NCBI GenBank assembly: GCA_900545615.1
Contig: UQZM01000027.1
Coordinates: 1 to 26,396 of the forward strand
Direction: 5' to 3'
Source of the DNA: an uncultured Collinsella sp.
GTDB lineage: Bacteria; Actinomycetota; Coriobacteriia; Coriobacteriales; Coriobacteriaceae
Length of the DNA stretch: 26,396 nt
The notes beneath the pieces are model-generated. The model searched no databases. It was not told where the DNA came from and saw only the letters and a program-made list of their open reading frames with translations. The translations under genes were made by a program, and so were the position numbers. Shown here piece by piece: positions 16,314 through 24,295 of the stretch (position 1 is the stretch's first letter; the number at the start of each line of letters is the position of its first letter).

Positions 16314-16416
16314 TTTGGGACATGCCTAACACATGCCTAACGATCTGCCCCAAACTTTACTGGCACCGACGGTGTACGGAGGTCGCCTAAAGGTAGTTTT
16401 CTAGGCATGTCTCAAA
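16314..16416. promoter_or_regulatory. TAGGCATGT repeat cluster upstream of marR
   Basis: ACATGCCTAAC occurs twice in direct tandem (16320-16330, 16331-16341). The reverse complement core TAGGCATGT occurs at 16402-16410, within CTAGGCATGTCTCAAA (16401-16416), which pairs with TTTGGGACATGCCTAA (16314-16329) at 14 of 16 positions. These are candidate operator sites of the MarR regulator, or a dispersed repeat. Confidence 0.5.
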
Positions 16417-16449
16417 ATCTACCGTATAGGGCGCGCGTGCAAGGGTATC

Positions 16450-16498
16450 ATCTTTCACCGAAAATAGTTTCTAGTGTTAGGGGTTTTCGGTGGAAGAT
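16450..16498. promoter_or_regulatory. inverted repeat covering the marR start codon
   Basis: ATCTTTCACCGAAAA (16450-16464) pairs with TTTTCGGTGGAAGAT (16484-16498) at 14 of 15 positions around a 19-nt loop. The GTG start (16490-16492) is inside the right arm and the ribosome binding site AGGGG is at the loop edge, so the RNA hairpin or a bound MarR dimer could limit expression. Confidence 0.55.
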
Positions 16499-16939
16499 AC
16501 CGATTTCCATGAGCTTGGGCGTCAGCTCCTTACCGAGTTTGGCGGCATTCACCAGCGCGTTTCGCGCTTTGTGGACAAAGCTCTCAGCGGCGAGATGGCT
16601 GTCATGCGCGCCCTTATGCTCGCTGGCGGTTCGCTCACGCCGAGCGAACTCGCTGATCGCGCCTGGGTCTCGAGTGCCCGCATTGCCAATATCCTACGCG
16701 CTCTCGAAGCCAAGGGCTGGGTTGAGCGTGAGCACTCAAAGACCGACCGTCGTCGCGTACACGTCATAGTGACCGACAAGGGATTCCAGGATCTCGAAAT
16801 CAAACGCCGGGAATTCGAGGACCGCACCGCGGCTTTCCTCGAGCAGCTCGGCGAAACAGATACCCAAGAGATGGTGCGCCTTCTTAGACGTGCCAACGAA
16901 ATTATCGACCGCAATCAAGAAAGGAGAGATGCCGAGTGA
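16490..16939 (+). CDS. MarR-family transcriptional regulator
   Basis: 149 residues, winged-helix repressor. The N-terminal dimerisation helix is followed by the wHTH: LMLAGGSLTPSELADRAWVSSARIANILRALEAKGWVEREHSKTDRRRVHVIVTDKG (about 42-100), with the recognition helix near 62-76 and the basic wing DRRRVHV. Starts at GTG 16490 with AGGGG about 6 bases upstream; no in-frame ATG is nearby. Its TGA overlaps the GTG of the first ABC gene (GTGA), so regulator and exporter are co-expressed and probably autoregulated through the upstream repeats. Inferred function: local repressor of the exporter, released by a small molecule. Confidence 0.9.
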   Translation: MEDTDFHELGRQLLTEFGGIHQRVSRFVDKALSGEMAVMRALMLAGGSLTPSELADRAWVSSARIANILRALEAKGWVEREHSKTDRRRVHVIVTDKGFQDLEIKRREFEDRTAAFLEQLGETDTQEMVRLLRRANEIIDRNQERRDAE

Positions 16940-19305
16940 GGATTCTCAAGCTCTTTAAAAAGCATATCCTGGCACTGTTCACAGCTATCGTACTCATCGT
17001 AATCAGCTGCAACGCCGATCTGGCGCTGCCTACCTATATGAGCGACATCGTCGACGTGGGCGTGCAGCAAGGCGGTATCGCCTCGCCCGTACCCGACACC
17101 ATCCGCGCCGAATCGCTCGATGACCTCGAACTCTTTATGAACGCCAAGGACGCCAAAGCTGTGGAGGCCGTGTTTAGCAAGGCGGACAATAACGGCATTC
17201 GAACGTACAAGGGCACCGAGGAGGAGCGCGCCGACGGCGGCAAGATTGCCGACATCATGAGCCTGCCTGAGACCGTCGTACTCGCCTTCAACCAGGGCAT
17301 CGATGCCGACTCCATGGGCGACATGACCGGCGCATCCACCGAGGCAAGCAATGGCGGCGCCGCCCAGGCCATGCCCACCCCCGAGCAGATGGCGGCGATG
17401 ACGCCCGAGCAGCTCGCCGAGATGCAGCAGAAGGCCGCAGCGGCGCAGAACATGCAAAAGCAGATCGATGCCGACGGCGGTAAGATCACCATGAAGAGCC
17501 TGCGCCTAGGCGTTGAAGGCGGTCTTATCGATCAGGGCAAGCTCGTCGAGGGCGCCAACGATATGGCAGACAAAATGGGCTCCATGTCGGGCTCCATCGT
17601 CACCCAGCGCGCCGTGAGCTATGTACAGGACGAGTACAAGGCACAGGGCATCGACCCCGCCGACGTGCAAAACGCCTACCTGGGCCGCATGGCGACCACG
17701 ATGTTTGGGCTGTGCCTGGTGTCGCTCGTCGCCACCATCCTGACCGGTGCCGTGGCTTCGCGTACCGCCTGCTCCATCGCCCGCGACCTGCGCCGCGAGA
17801 CCTTCAATAAGGTTATGCACTTCTCGCCGGCCGAGGTGGGCAAGTTTAGCCAGGCCTCGCTCATTACCCGCTGCACCAACGACATTCAGCAGATTCAGAT
17901 GGCCGCAACTCTGTTTATCCGCATGTGCCTGATGGCCCCCGTCATGGGCATCGTCGCCGTCATGCGCGTCCTGGCCAACCACACCGGCCTTGAGTGGACC
18001 ATCGCTGTGGCCATCATCGCGGTTTCGGCCGTCGTCGGCGTGCTCATGGGCCTCACCATGCCCAAGTTCAAAAAGATGCAGAGCTTTGTTGACCGCGTGA
18101 ACCTTACCGCCCGTGAGCTGCTCGACGGCCTTATGCCCATCCGCTCATTCAACCGCGAGGAGCATGAGCTCGAGCGTTTTGACAAGGCTTCGCTCGACCT
18201 GATGACCACGCAGCTCTACACCAACCGCGCCATGAGCTTTATGATGCCACTCATGATGCTCGTCATGAACTGCATCACCGTGCTTATCGTCTGGTTTGGC
18301 GCGCAGGGCGTGTCCGACGGCGTGATGCAGGTCGGCAACATGATGGCGTTTATCTCCTACACCATGCAGATCGTCATGGCGTTTATGATCCTCACCATGG
18401 TTTCGGTTATCCTGCCCCGTGCCGAGGTCGCAGCCGAGCGCGTGGAAGAGGTCATCACTTGCCCCACCAGCATCAACGACCCCGTCTCGCCCAAACTGCC
18501 CGCGGCCAGCGCGCCGCGCGGCGAGCTCACCTTCCGCGACGTGAGCTTCCAGTATCCCGATGCCCGCGCCGACGTCATCAGCGGCGTGAACTTCACCACG
18601 CATGCCGGTCAGATGCTCGGCATTATTGGCTCCACGGGCTCGGGCAAGTCCACGCTCGTGCAGCTGATTCCGCGCCTGTACGACGTCACGGGCGGCAGCA
18701 TTTCGCTCGACGGCATCGATGTGCGCGACATGACACTTTCCGAGCTGCGCCGCCGCATCGGTTATATTCCGCAGCAGGGTCGTCTATTCTCGGGTACCGT
18801 CGAGAGCAACCTCAAGTTTGCCGGCGACATGGTGAGTGACGAGGATATGCGCCAGGCAGCACGCGTCGCCCAGGCGGAGGACTTTATCGCCGAGCGCGAG
18901 GACGGGTACGACTCCCCTATCAGCCAGGGCGGCTCCAATGTTTCGGGTGGTCAGCGCCAGCGTCTGGCCATCGCCCGCGCGTTGGCCAAAAAGCCCGAGG
19001 TCGTGGTGTTCGATGACTCGTTTAGTGCCCTCGACTACAAGACCGACGCGCGCCTACGAGAGGAGCTGGCCAAAAACGTTACCGACGCCGCGCTCGTGGT
19101 CGTGGCCCAGCGCATCGCGACCATCATGCACGCCGACCAGATCATTGTACTCGACGACGGTCACGTAGTGGGCACCGGCACGCACGAGGAGCTACTGCGC
19201 AGCTGCCCGGCGTACCTGGAAATCGCACAGTCGCAGCTTTCCGCCGAGGAGCTGGGGCTTACCCAAGAAGAAATTGCAGCCGTTACGGAAGGAGGCGAGC
19301 GCTAA
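16936..19305 (+). CDS. ABC exporter half-transporter with degenerate ATPase site and large extracellular insert
   Basis: 789 residues, about 190 longer than usual half-exporters. TM1 (about 8-35) is followed by a long hydrophilic region (about 40-245, including PTPEQMAAMTPEQLAEMQQK) before TM2 (about 250-275), so an extra external domain is predicted. The remaining helices run to about 510. The nucleotide-binding domain has Walker A GSTGSGKST (about 565), signature VSGGQ (about 668) and Walker B VVVFDDS, where Asp replaces the catalytic Glu. The switch histidine is Gln (VVAQR). The site built on this Walker motif is therefore degenerate, as in BmrC/TM287-type heterodimers. It overlaps marR by 4 bases and the next gene by 1 base (TAATG). 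Substrate unknown; a drug, lipid or peptide exporter. Confidence 0.92.
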   Translation: MRILKLFKKHILALFTAIVLIVISCNADLALPTYMSDIVDVGVQQGGIASPVPDTIRAESLDDLELFMNAKDAKAVEAVFSKADNNGIRTYKGTEEERADGGKIADIMSLPETVVLAFNQGIDADSMGDMTGASTEASNGGAAQAMPTPEQMAAMTPEQLAEMQQKAAAAQNMQKQIDADGGKITMKSLRLGVEGGLIDQGKLVEGANDMADKMGSMSGSIVTQRAVSYVQDEYKAQGIDPADVQNAYLGRMATTMFGLCLVSLVATILTGAVASRTACSIARDLRRETFNKVMHFSPAEVGKFSQASLITRCTNDIQQIQMAATLFIRMCLMAPVMGIVAVMRVLANHTGLEWTIAVAIIAVSAVVGVLMGLTMPKFKKMQSFVDRVNLTARELLDGLMPIRSFNREEHELERFDKASLDLMTTQLYTNRAMSFMMPLMMLVMNCITVLIVWFGAQGVSDGVMQVGNMMAFISYTMQIVMAFMILTMVSVILPRAEVAAERVEEVITCPTSINDPVSPKLPAASAPRGELTFRDVSFQYPDARADVISGVNFTTHAGQMLGIIGSTGSGKSTLVQLIPRLYDVTGGSISLDGIDVRDMTLSELRRRIGYIPQQGRLFSGTVESNLKFAGDMVSDEDMRQAARVAQAEDFIAEREDGYDSPISQGGSNVSGGQRQRLAIARALAKKPEVVVFDDSFSALDYKTDARLREELAKNVTDAALVVVAQRIATIMHADQIIVLDDGHVVGTGTHEELLRSCPAYLEIAQSQLSAEELGLTQEEIAAVTEGGER

Positions 19306-21161
19306 TGGCAGACGAGACCAAGACCCAAATTCCCAAGCCCACCCGTCAGCGTGGACCCATGGGCCGCATGGGCGGCATGCGTCGCGGCGAAAAGGCCAAG
19401 GACTTTAAGGGCACCATGAGGCAGCTGCTCGGCTATATCGGCCAGCACAAGATTGCCGTGTTTGCCGCCGTCGCCTTTGCCGTGTGCTCGGTCATCTTTA
19501 ACATTGTGGGACCCAAGGTGCTCGGCCAGGTTACGACCAAGCTGTTCGAAGGCCTGGTCGCCAAGGTCAACGGCACCGGCGACGTTGACTTTGACTGGAT
19601 CGCCAAGACGCTCGGCTTTTTGCTCTGCCTGTATCTGGCGAGCTCTGTCTGCAGCCTGGTCCAGGGCTGGCTCATGACCGGCGTCACGCAAAAGATCTGC
19701 TACCGCATGCGCAAGGAGATCGCAGCCAAGATTGCTGTCGTGCCGATGAGCTACTTCAACGGTCACAGCAAGGGCGATGTGCTCAGCCGCATCACCAACG
19801 ACGTCGATACACTCGGCCAGTCGCTCAACCAGAGCGTGACGCAGCTTATTACGTCCGTCACGCAGATTATCGGCGTGCTCGTCATGATGTTGTCGATCAG
19901 CCTGCCGCTCACCGGCGTCACCGTGCTCACGCTGCCGGCCGCCGCGATTATCTTAATGGTGATGATTCACTTCTCGCAGCCGTACTTCCGCGAGCAGCAG
20001 CAGGTCCTGGGCACCGTCAACGGCATTATCGAGGAGGATTTTGCCGGCCAGAACGTCATTCAGGTGTTCGACCGCGCCGAGGCTTCGATCGAGGAGTTCG
20101 ACCGCCAAAACGACCGCCTCTTTATTAGCGGCTGGCGCTCGCAGTTCCTGTCGGGCCTGATGATGCCGCTTATGAGCTTGGTGGGTAACATGGGCTACGT
20201 GGGCGTCGTCGTCGTGGGTGCGCAGCTCGCGCTGACCGGCAATGCCACGCCCGGCGACATTCAGAGCTTTATCCAGTACGTTCGCAACTTTACGCAGCCC
20301 GTGCAGCAGCTGGGCAACGTGAGCAACACGATGCAGTCGATGGCCGCTGCCACCGAGCGCGTCTTTGAGTTCCTGGCCGCGCCCGAGGAGGAGCAGAAGG
20401 CCGACGCGCAGATTCCCGAGAAGCGCCCCGGCCACGTGGAGTTTGACCGTGTCAAGTTTGGCTACACGCCCGACAAGACCATCATCCACGACTTTAGCTG
20501 CGAGGCGCAGCCCGGCCAGACCATCGCCATCGTCGGCCCCACCGGCGCCGGCAAGACCACGCTCATCAAGCTGCTGCAGCGCTTTTACGACGTGGACGGC
20601 GGTTCGCTGCGCGTCGAGGGCGTCGACGTGCGCGACTGGGACCGCGCGGCGCTGCGCGGCGAGTTTGCCATGGTGCTGCAGGACACCTGGCTGTTTAACG
20701 GCACCATCCGCGAGAACATCCGCTACGGACGCCCCGATGCAAGCGATGCCGAGGTCGAGGCCGCTGCACGCGCCGCACGCTGCGACCACTTTATCCATAC
20801 GCTCGCCGGCGGCTACGACTTTATGATCAACGAGGAGGGCACTAACCTGTCGCAGGGTCAGCGCCAGCTCGTGACCATCGCCCGTGCCATTTTGGCCGAC
20901 CGTCCGGCGCTGATTTTGGACGAGGCGACCTCCAACGTTGACACTCGTACCGAGGAGCTTATTCAGCGTGCCATGGATGCGCTGATGCAGGGCCGCACCA
21001 GCTTTGTTATCGCACATCGCCTGTCCACGATTCGCAACGCCGACGTGATCTTGGTGATCCGCGACGGCGACATCGTCGAGAAGGGCACACACGACGAGTT
21101 GCTCGCCCAGGGTGGCTTCTACGCCGACCTGTACAACTCGCAGTTCGACGAGGCGGCGTAG
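19305..21161 (+). CDS. ABC exporter half-transporter, catalytic partner
   Basis: 618 residues, six membrane helices (about 45-340) then a nucleotide-binding domain: Walker A GPTGAGKTT (about 411), signature LSQGQ (about 515), Walker B LILDEATS with the catalytic Glu, and VIAHR with the switch His. It is thus the functional ATPase, and its non-canonical LSQGQ signature would face the degenerate Walker site of the upstream partner, the arrangement expected in a heterodimeric exporter. A basic N-terminal extension (RQRGPMGRMGGMRRGEK) precedes TM1. ATG at 19305 overlaps the previous stop by one base and has AAGGAGG upstream. A strong terminator follows 28 bases later. Confidence 0.93.
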   Translation: MADETKTQIPKPTRQRGPMGRMGGMRRGEKAKDFKGTMRQLLGYIGQHKIAVFAAVAFAVCSVIFNIVGPKVLGQVTTKLFEGLVAKVNGTGDVDFDWIAKTLGFLLCLYLASSVCSLVQGWLMTGVTQKICYRMRKEIAAKIAVVPMSYFNGHSKGDVLSRITNDVDTLGQSLNQSVTQLITSVTQIIGVLVMMLSISLPLTGVTVLTLPAAAIILMVMIHFSQPYFREQQQVLGTVNGIIEEDFAGQNVIQVFDRAEASIEEFDRQNDRLFISGWRSQFLSGLMMPLMSLVGNMGYVGVVVVGAQLALTGNATPGDIQSFIQYVRNFTQPVQQLGNVSNTMQSMAAATERVFEFLAAPEEEQKADAQIPEKRPGHVEFDRVKFGYTPDKTIIHDFSCEAQPGQTIAIVGPTGAGKTTLIKLLQRFYDVDGGSLRVEGVDVRDWDRAALRGEFAMVLQDTWLFNGTIRENIRYGRPDASDAEVEAAARAARCDHFIHTLAGGYDFMINEEGTNLSQGQRQLVTIARAILADRPALILDEATSNVDTRTEELIQRAMDALMQGRTSFVIAHRLSTIRNADVILVIRDGDIVEKGTHDELLAQGGFYADLYNSQFDEAA

Positions 21162-21189
21162 CAACCGGCGGCAAACAACCGCAATACCC

Positions 21190-21228
21190 AAAAACGGGGG
21201 CGCAGAATGAACTGCACCCCCCGTTTTT
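21190..21228 (+). terminator. terminator of the marR-ABC operon
   Basis: AAAAACGGGGG (21190-21200) pairs with CCCCCGTTTTT (21218-21228) around a 17-nt loop; the T-run completes it. The A-run at the left makes it potentially bidirectional. Confidence 0.85.
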
Positions 21229-21339
21229 GTTCTGCGGCCCTCGAAACGCCTCCCCCTGGAACTCGATCGACGGTCTCTTCCAAGCCACGTGGCATCATTC
21301 CATTCCAGGGCCCGCCAACGTTTACCCAGATAAAAGCTG

Positions 21340-21364
21340 CCAAAATAAACCTGTCCCTTTTTGG
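21340..21364. repeat. REP-like hairpin with CTGTCCC loop
   Basis: CCAAAA (21340-21345) pairs with TTTTGG (21359-21364) around TAAACCTGTCCCT. The loop core AAACCTGTCCC resembles AAGTCTGTCCC in the hairpin at 5430-5464, suggesting one dispersed repeat family. Confidence 0.45.
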
Positions 21365-21386
21365 TAGGTTTCGGGGTGACAAGGGC

Positions 21387-21415
21387 TTGCACTTTAGCGT
21401 GCGACAGCGGATAAT
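21387..21415 (+). promoter_or_regulatory. promoter of the DAHP synthase gene
   Basis: TTGCAC (21387-21392), exactly 17 bp, GATAAT (21410-21415), 56 bases before the ATG. No leader peptide or T-box was recognised in between. Confidence 0.65.
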
Positions 21416-21471
21416 GCCGAGCATTCGAGAATTCGCCAATTGTTGCCGTTAATTGATAAAGGAGGCCCCGT

Positions 21472-22503
21472 ATGGCCATGGAATTCAAGCGCAGGTTGCC
21501 GATCCCCATGGAGATCCGCGAGGAAATGCCGCTTTCCGCCGAACTTACCGCCAAAAAACAGGCATTCGACGCCGAGGTCGCCAAGGTCTTTACCGGCGAG
21601 GACGCACGCAAGGTGCTCATCATCGGCCCGTGCTCTGCCGACCGCGAGGATTCGGTGCTTGAGTATATGAACCGACTGGCCAAGACCGCCGAGGAGGTCA
21701 AGGACAAACTCATCATCATTCCGCGCGTCTACACCAACAAGCCGCGCACCAAGGGCACTGGCTACAAGGGTCTGCTGCACAACCCCGACCCCGAGGCGCC
21801 CGATGACCTGCTCGAAGGCGTCAAGGCCATCCGCCACATGCACCTGCGCGTCATCGAGGAGACCGGTTTCTTTACCGCCGACGAGATGCTCTACCCGTCC
21901 AACTACCAGTACCTCGTCGATCTGCTGAGCTACGTTGCCGTGGGCGCGCGCTCGGTCGAAAACCAAGAGCATCGCCTGGTGTCGAGCGGCATTTCGGTGC
22001 CCGTCGGCATGAAGAACCCCACCGCTGGTTCCACCACCGTCATGCTCAACTCTATTTACGCCGCGCAGGCGCACCAGAGCTTTATCTTCCGCAACTGGGA
22101 GGTCGAGTGCGATGGCAACCCGCTCGCGCACGCCGTTATGCGTGGCTACATCGGTCTCGACGGTCGTACCTACCCCAATTACCACTACGAGCACCTGGAG
22201 CGCCTGGCCGAGCGCTATACCGAGCATGTCGGCTACGCCAACCCGGCGGCGGTCATCGACTGCAACCACGACAACTCGGGCAAGCGCCCGCTGGAGCAGT
22301 ACCGCATTTGCAAGGAGGTGCTCGACAGCTGCCGCCGCAACGAGTCCATCTCCAAGCTGGTCAAGGGCTTTATGATCGAGTCCTACCTGGAGGATGGCAA
22401 TCAGCCAGTCGATGGCGGCGTCTTTGGCAAGTCGATCACCGACCCGTGCCTGGGCTGGGAAAAGACCGACTACCTCATCCACGAGATCGCAGAGCGGGTG
22501 TAG
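21472..22503 (+). CDS. aroG: 3-deoxy-7-phosphoheptulonate (DAHP) synthase, class I
   Basis: 343 residues, cytoplasmic. It condenses phosphoenolpyruvate with erythrose-4-phosphate in the first step of the shikimate pathway. Class I (AroF/G/H type) motifs are visible: IGPCSAD, PRVYTNKPRTKGTGYKGL (E. coli-type KPRT), GARSVENQEHR, SGISVPVGMKNPTAGS, DCNHDNSGK and a C-terminal GKSITDPCLGW. Length is typical. ATG with AAAGGAGG 6 bases upstream fixes the start. It stands alone with its own promoter. Which aromatic amino acid inhibits it cannot be told, so the symbol stands for the family. Confidence 0.94.
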   Translation: MAMEFKRRLPIPMEIREEMPLSAELTAKKQAFDAEVAKVFTGEDARKVLIIGPCSADREDSVLEYMNRLAKTAEEVKDKLIIIPRVYTNKPRTKGTGYKGLLHNPDPEAPDDLLEGVKAIRHMHLRVIEETGFFTADEMLYPSNYQYLVDLLSYVAVGARSVENQEHRLVSSGISVPVGMKNPTAGSTTVMLNSIYAAQAHQSFIFRNWEVECDGNPLAHAVMRGYIGLDGRTYPNYHYEHLERLAERYTEHVGYANPAAVIDCNHDNSGKRPLEQYRICKEVLDSCRRNESISKLVKGFMIESYLEDGNQPVDGGVFGKSITDPCLGWEKTDYLIHEIAERV

Positions 22504-22530
22504 GTTACGGCGTTTTACCAAACCGCGTAA

Positions 22531-22701
22531 CTACTCGACGCTGCGCGGGCCGCAACGCTCTTTATCTCGGAATCGAACGTAAAGAAGCACGTCAACGCTA
22601 TCTACCACAAGCTTGGTGTCTCAAATCGTATGGGTCTCGCAGCCCCTCCTGTTGCCATAAGCGGCTTGGACTCATTCCACGCACCGATGCACATGACATA
22701 A
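22531..22701 (+). pseudogene. remnant of a LuxR-type regulator (HTH end)
   Basis: In one frame the bases 22537-22641 read as a LuxR C-terminal helix-turn-helix: RAATLFISESNVKKHVNAIY followed by HKLGVSNRMGLA. A stop (22528-22530) lies immediately upstream and no start or receiver part is present; the tail after GLA is unrelated and ends at 22699-22701. It appears to be a decayed fragment of a regulator gene, perhaps a relative of the one at the right window edge. Confidence 0.65.
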
Positions 22702-22737
22702 AAGCGCCGCCGCGAACGCTCACGCATCCGCGGCGGC
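22698..22737 (-). terminator. terminator displaced by the IS insertion
   Basis: Leftward GCCGCCGCG (22737-22729), 14-nt loop, CGCGGCGGC (22714-22706), then GCTTTTATG. A perfect 9-bp stem. With the IS removed it would lie about 90 bases past the amidohydrolase stop, making it that gene's original terminator (inference). Confidence 0.65.
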
Positions 22738-22745
22738 CCACGCTA
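22738..22745. repeat. 8-bp target-site duplication, left copy
   Basis: CCACGCTA, identical to 24218-24225 on the other side of the IS. Confidence 0.8.
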
Positions 22746-24217
22746 GGTAGTGTCGAAAAAGTTGGTGTAAGGGCCCTTGCGGCCCCTGTGTCCGATATCC
22801 GGAATCAGTTGATATCCTAGGCCGCCTCCACGCTGTCGGCAAGTTCCAGGCTGGATTCGATCATCTTCCTGGCCGCCTTCTCCAGCTCCGCCCAGTCGTG
22901 CTCGCCCGCGGCACCCATTCTGAACGCGGCGTCATGCATCTCGGCCATCTTCCTCTCCGAGAAGTAGCGCGAGCCGGACCATGTCTCGGCCTGGTCGCAC
23001 ATGACGGCGCCCACGAGCCTGAGCAGCGAACTCTCCGACGGGAAGACCTGCACCACGCGCGAGCGGCGCTTGATTTCCCTGTTGGCGCGCTCCTGCACGT
23101 TGTTGGTGCGCAGGCGCTTCCAGTGCGACGGCGGGAAGTCCAGGTACGCGAGCGCGTCGGGCTCCGCCTCCTCGAGCACCCTCGCCGCCCTCGGGCAGCA
23201 CCCCTCCAGCATCTCGCATGCCGCGTGGTACATGGCCACGGCGGTGCCGGCGTCCCCGGCGCGGAAGACCGAGGAGACGATGCGCCCCACGCGGCGCCTC
23301 AGCTGCCAGGAGCCGGCCTCGCGCATGCAGTCGCGCATCAGGTGCACGGCGCATCGCTGCCAGGCCGCCCCCTGGAAGACCTCGCCTATGGCCCTGACCA
23401 GGCCCCCGTGGGCATCGGATACGACGAGCTCGGTGCCGGTCGCGCCGCGGTCGCGCAGCTTCCGCAGGAAACCGAGCCACGATTCGTAGGACTCCGTGTC
23501 CACCACGGACACCCCCAGCACCCGCCTCCAGCCGGACTCGTCGCAGCCTATCGCCGTGACCACTGCGGTCGAAGCCACGCGGCCCCCGCGGCGGCACTTG
23601 ACGTAGGTCGCGTCGAGCCAGATGTAGGGTATCGCGCGCGCATCGAGCGGCCCCTCCGCGAGGTCGGCTATCTCGGCGTCGAGGGTCGCGGCGATCGCGC
23701 TCACGCGGTCCCTGCCGAGCCTCTCGATGCCCATCTTCTCGGCTATCCTCTGCACCTTCCTGGTGCTGGTGCCGGTGGCGTACATCTCGGCCACCGCCGC
23801 GACGAGCGCGCGGTCGACGCGCTGGTAGCGCTCGAGGACGTCCTCGGGGAAGAAGCTGCCCGTCCTGAGCTTGGGGATTCTCAGGTTGAGCGTGCCCACG
23901 CACGTCTCGAGGCTGCGGTCCCTGTAGCCGTTCCTGCTGTTGGCCCCATCGCCGCAGAGCTGGTCGGCCTCCTCGTCCATGATGGCGTTGACCACCTGCT
24001 CGGCGAGCAGCCTGAGCAGCGACTGGATGTCGACCATCCCGTCGGTCGACCTCGGGATGGCGGCCTTATCCGGCATCGCGTCTGCTAATATCTCCATAGC
24101 GGTCCCTGTCCTTTCCCAGAACCTGTGTTATGTAGCAATTCCAGATTCTAGGACAGGGGCCGCTTGCGTTTGGCGGTCAGCCGTCGGCGCGCTTACACCA
24201 ACATTTCCGACGCGATC
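22746..24217 (-). mobile_element. complete IS256-family insertion sequence (1,472 bp)
   Basis: The ends are imperfect 29-bp inverted repeats: GGTAGTGTCGAAAAAGTTGG at the left matches the reverse complement of the right end, GATCGCGTCGGAAATGTTGG, and the match continues through TGTAAG (about 23 of 29 positions in all). One transposase gene fills the element. The 8-bp direct repeats CCACGCTA flank it, as usual for IS256 insertions. Both ends and an intact transposase suggest a recent and possibly active copy. Confidence 0.88.
22817..24097 (-). CDS. IS256-family (mutator-type) transposase
   Basis: 426 residues. The N-terminal part includes the family's CGDGANSRNGYRDRSLET and LNLRIPKLRTGSFFPE, followed by a DDE catalytic core: Asp in YIWLDATYVKCR, Asp in ELVVSDAHGGL, Glu in TNNVQERANREIKRR. 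CAVHLMRD lies between the second Asp and the Glu, as usual in this family. The frame is intact and of full length. The ATG at 24097 has AAAGGA some 15 bases upstream, and GGGA nearer to it. Base composition is more GC-rich than neighbours, in line with an element from another background. Confidence 0.95.
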   Translation of the reverse strand: MEILADAMPDKAAIPRSTDGMVDIQSLLRLLAEQVVNAIMDEEADQLCGDGANSRNGYRDRSLETCVGTLNLRIPKLRTGSFFPEDVLERYQRVDRALVAAVAEMYATGTSTRKVQRIAEKMGIERLGRDRVSAIAATLDAEIADLAEGPLDARAIPYIWLDATYVKCRRGGRVASTAVVTAIGCDESGWRRVLGVSVVDTESYESWLGFLRKLRDRGATGTELVVSDAHGGLVRAIGEVFQGAAWQRCAVHLMRDCMREAGSWQLRRRVGRIVSSVFRAGDAGTAVAMYHAACEMLEGCCPRAARVLEEAEPDALAYLDFPPSHWKRLRTNNVQERANREIKRRSRVVQVFPSESSLLRLVGAVMCDQAETWSGSRYFSERKMAEMHDAAFRMGAAGEHDWAELEKAARKMIESSLELADSVEAA

Positions 24218-24225
24218 CCACGCTA
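24218..24225. repeat. 8-bp target-site duplication, right copy
   Basis: CCACGCTA; an extra C on its left is shared by chance or belongs to a 9-bp duplication. Confidence 0.8.
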
Positions 24226-24295
24226 AATCGCGACGACGGCTGGCAACCAAGCGTTCTGCCGAGCAAATCGTCCGCTCTTCACCTCGATCGACCGA

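Noticed and set aside
21229..21471. T-box or tryptophan-type attenuator before the DAHP synthase gene
   Set aside because: No T-box core, no leader peptide with repeated aromatic codons, and no terminator between the predicted promoter and the start codon; an 8-bp CCCTGGAA/TTCCAGGG pair lies upstream of the promoter.
19953..22521. Long minus-strand frames (588 and 375 codons) opposite the second ABC gene and the DAHP synthase gene
   Set aside because: The plus-strand genes have complete catalytic motifs and clear ribosome binding sites; the opposite frames are compositional artefacts.
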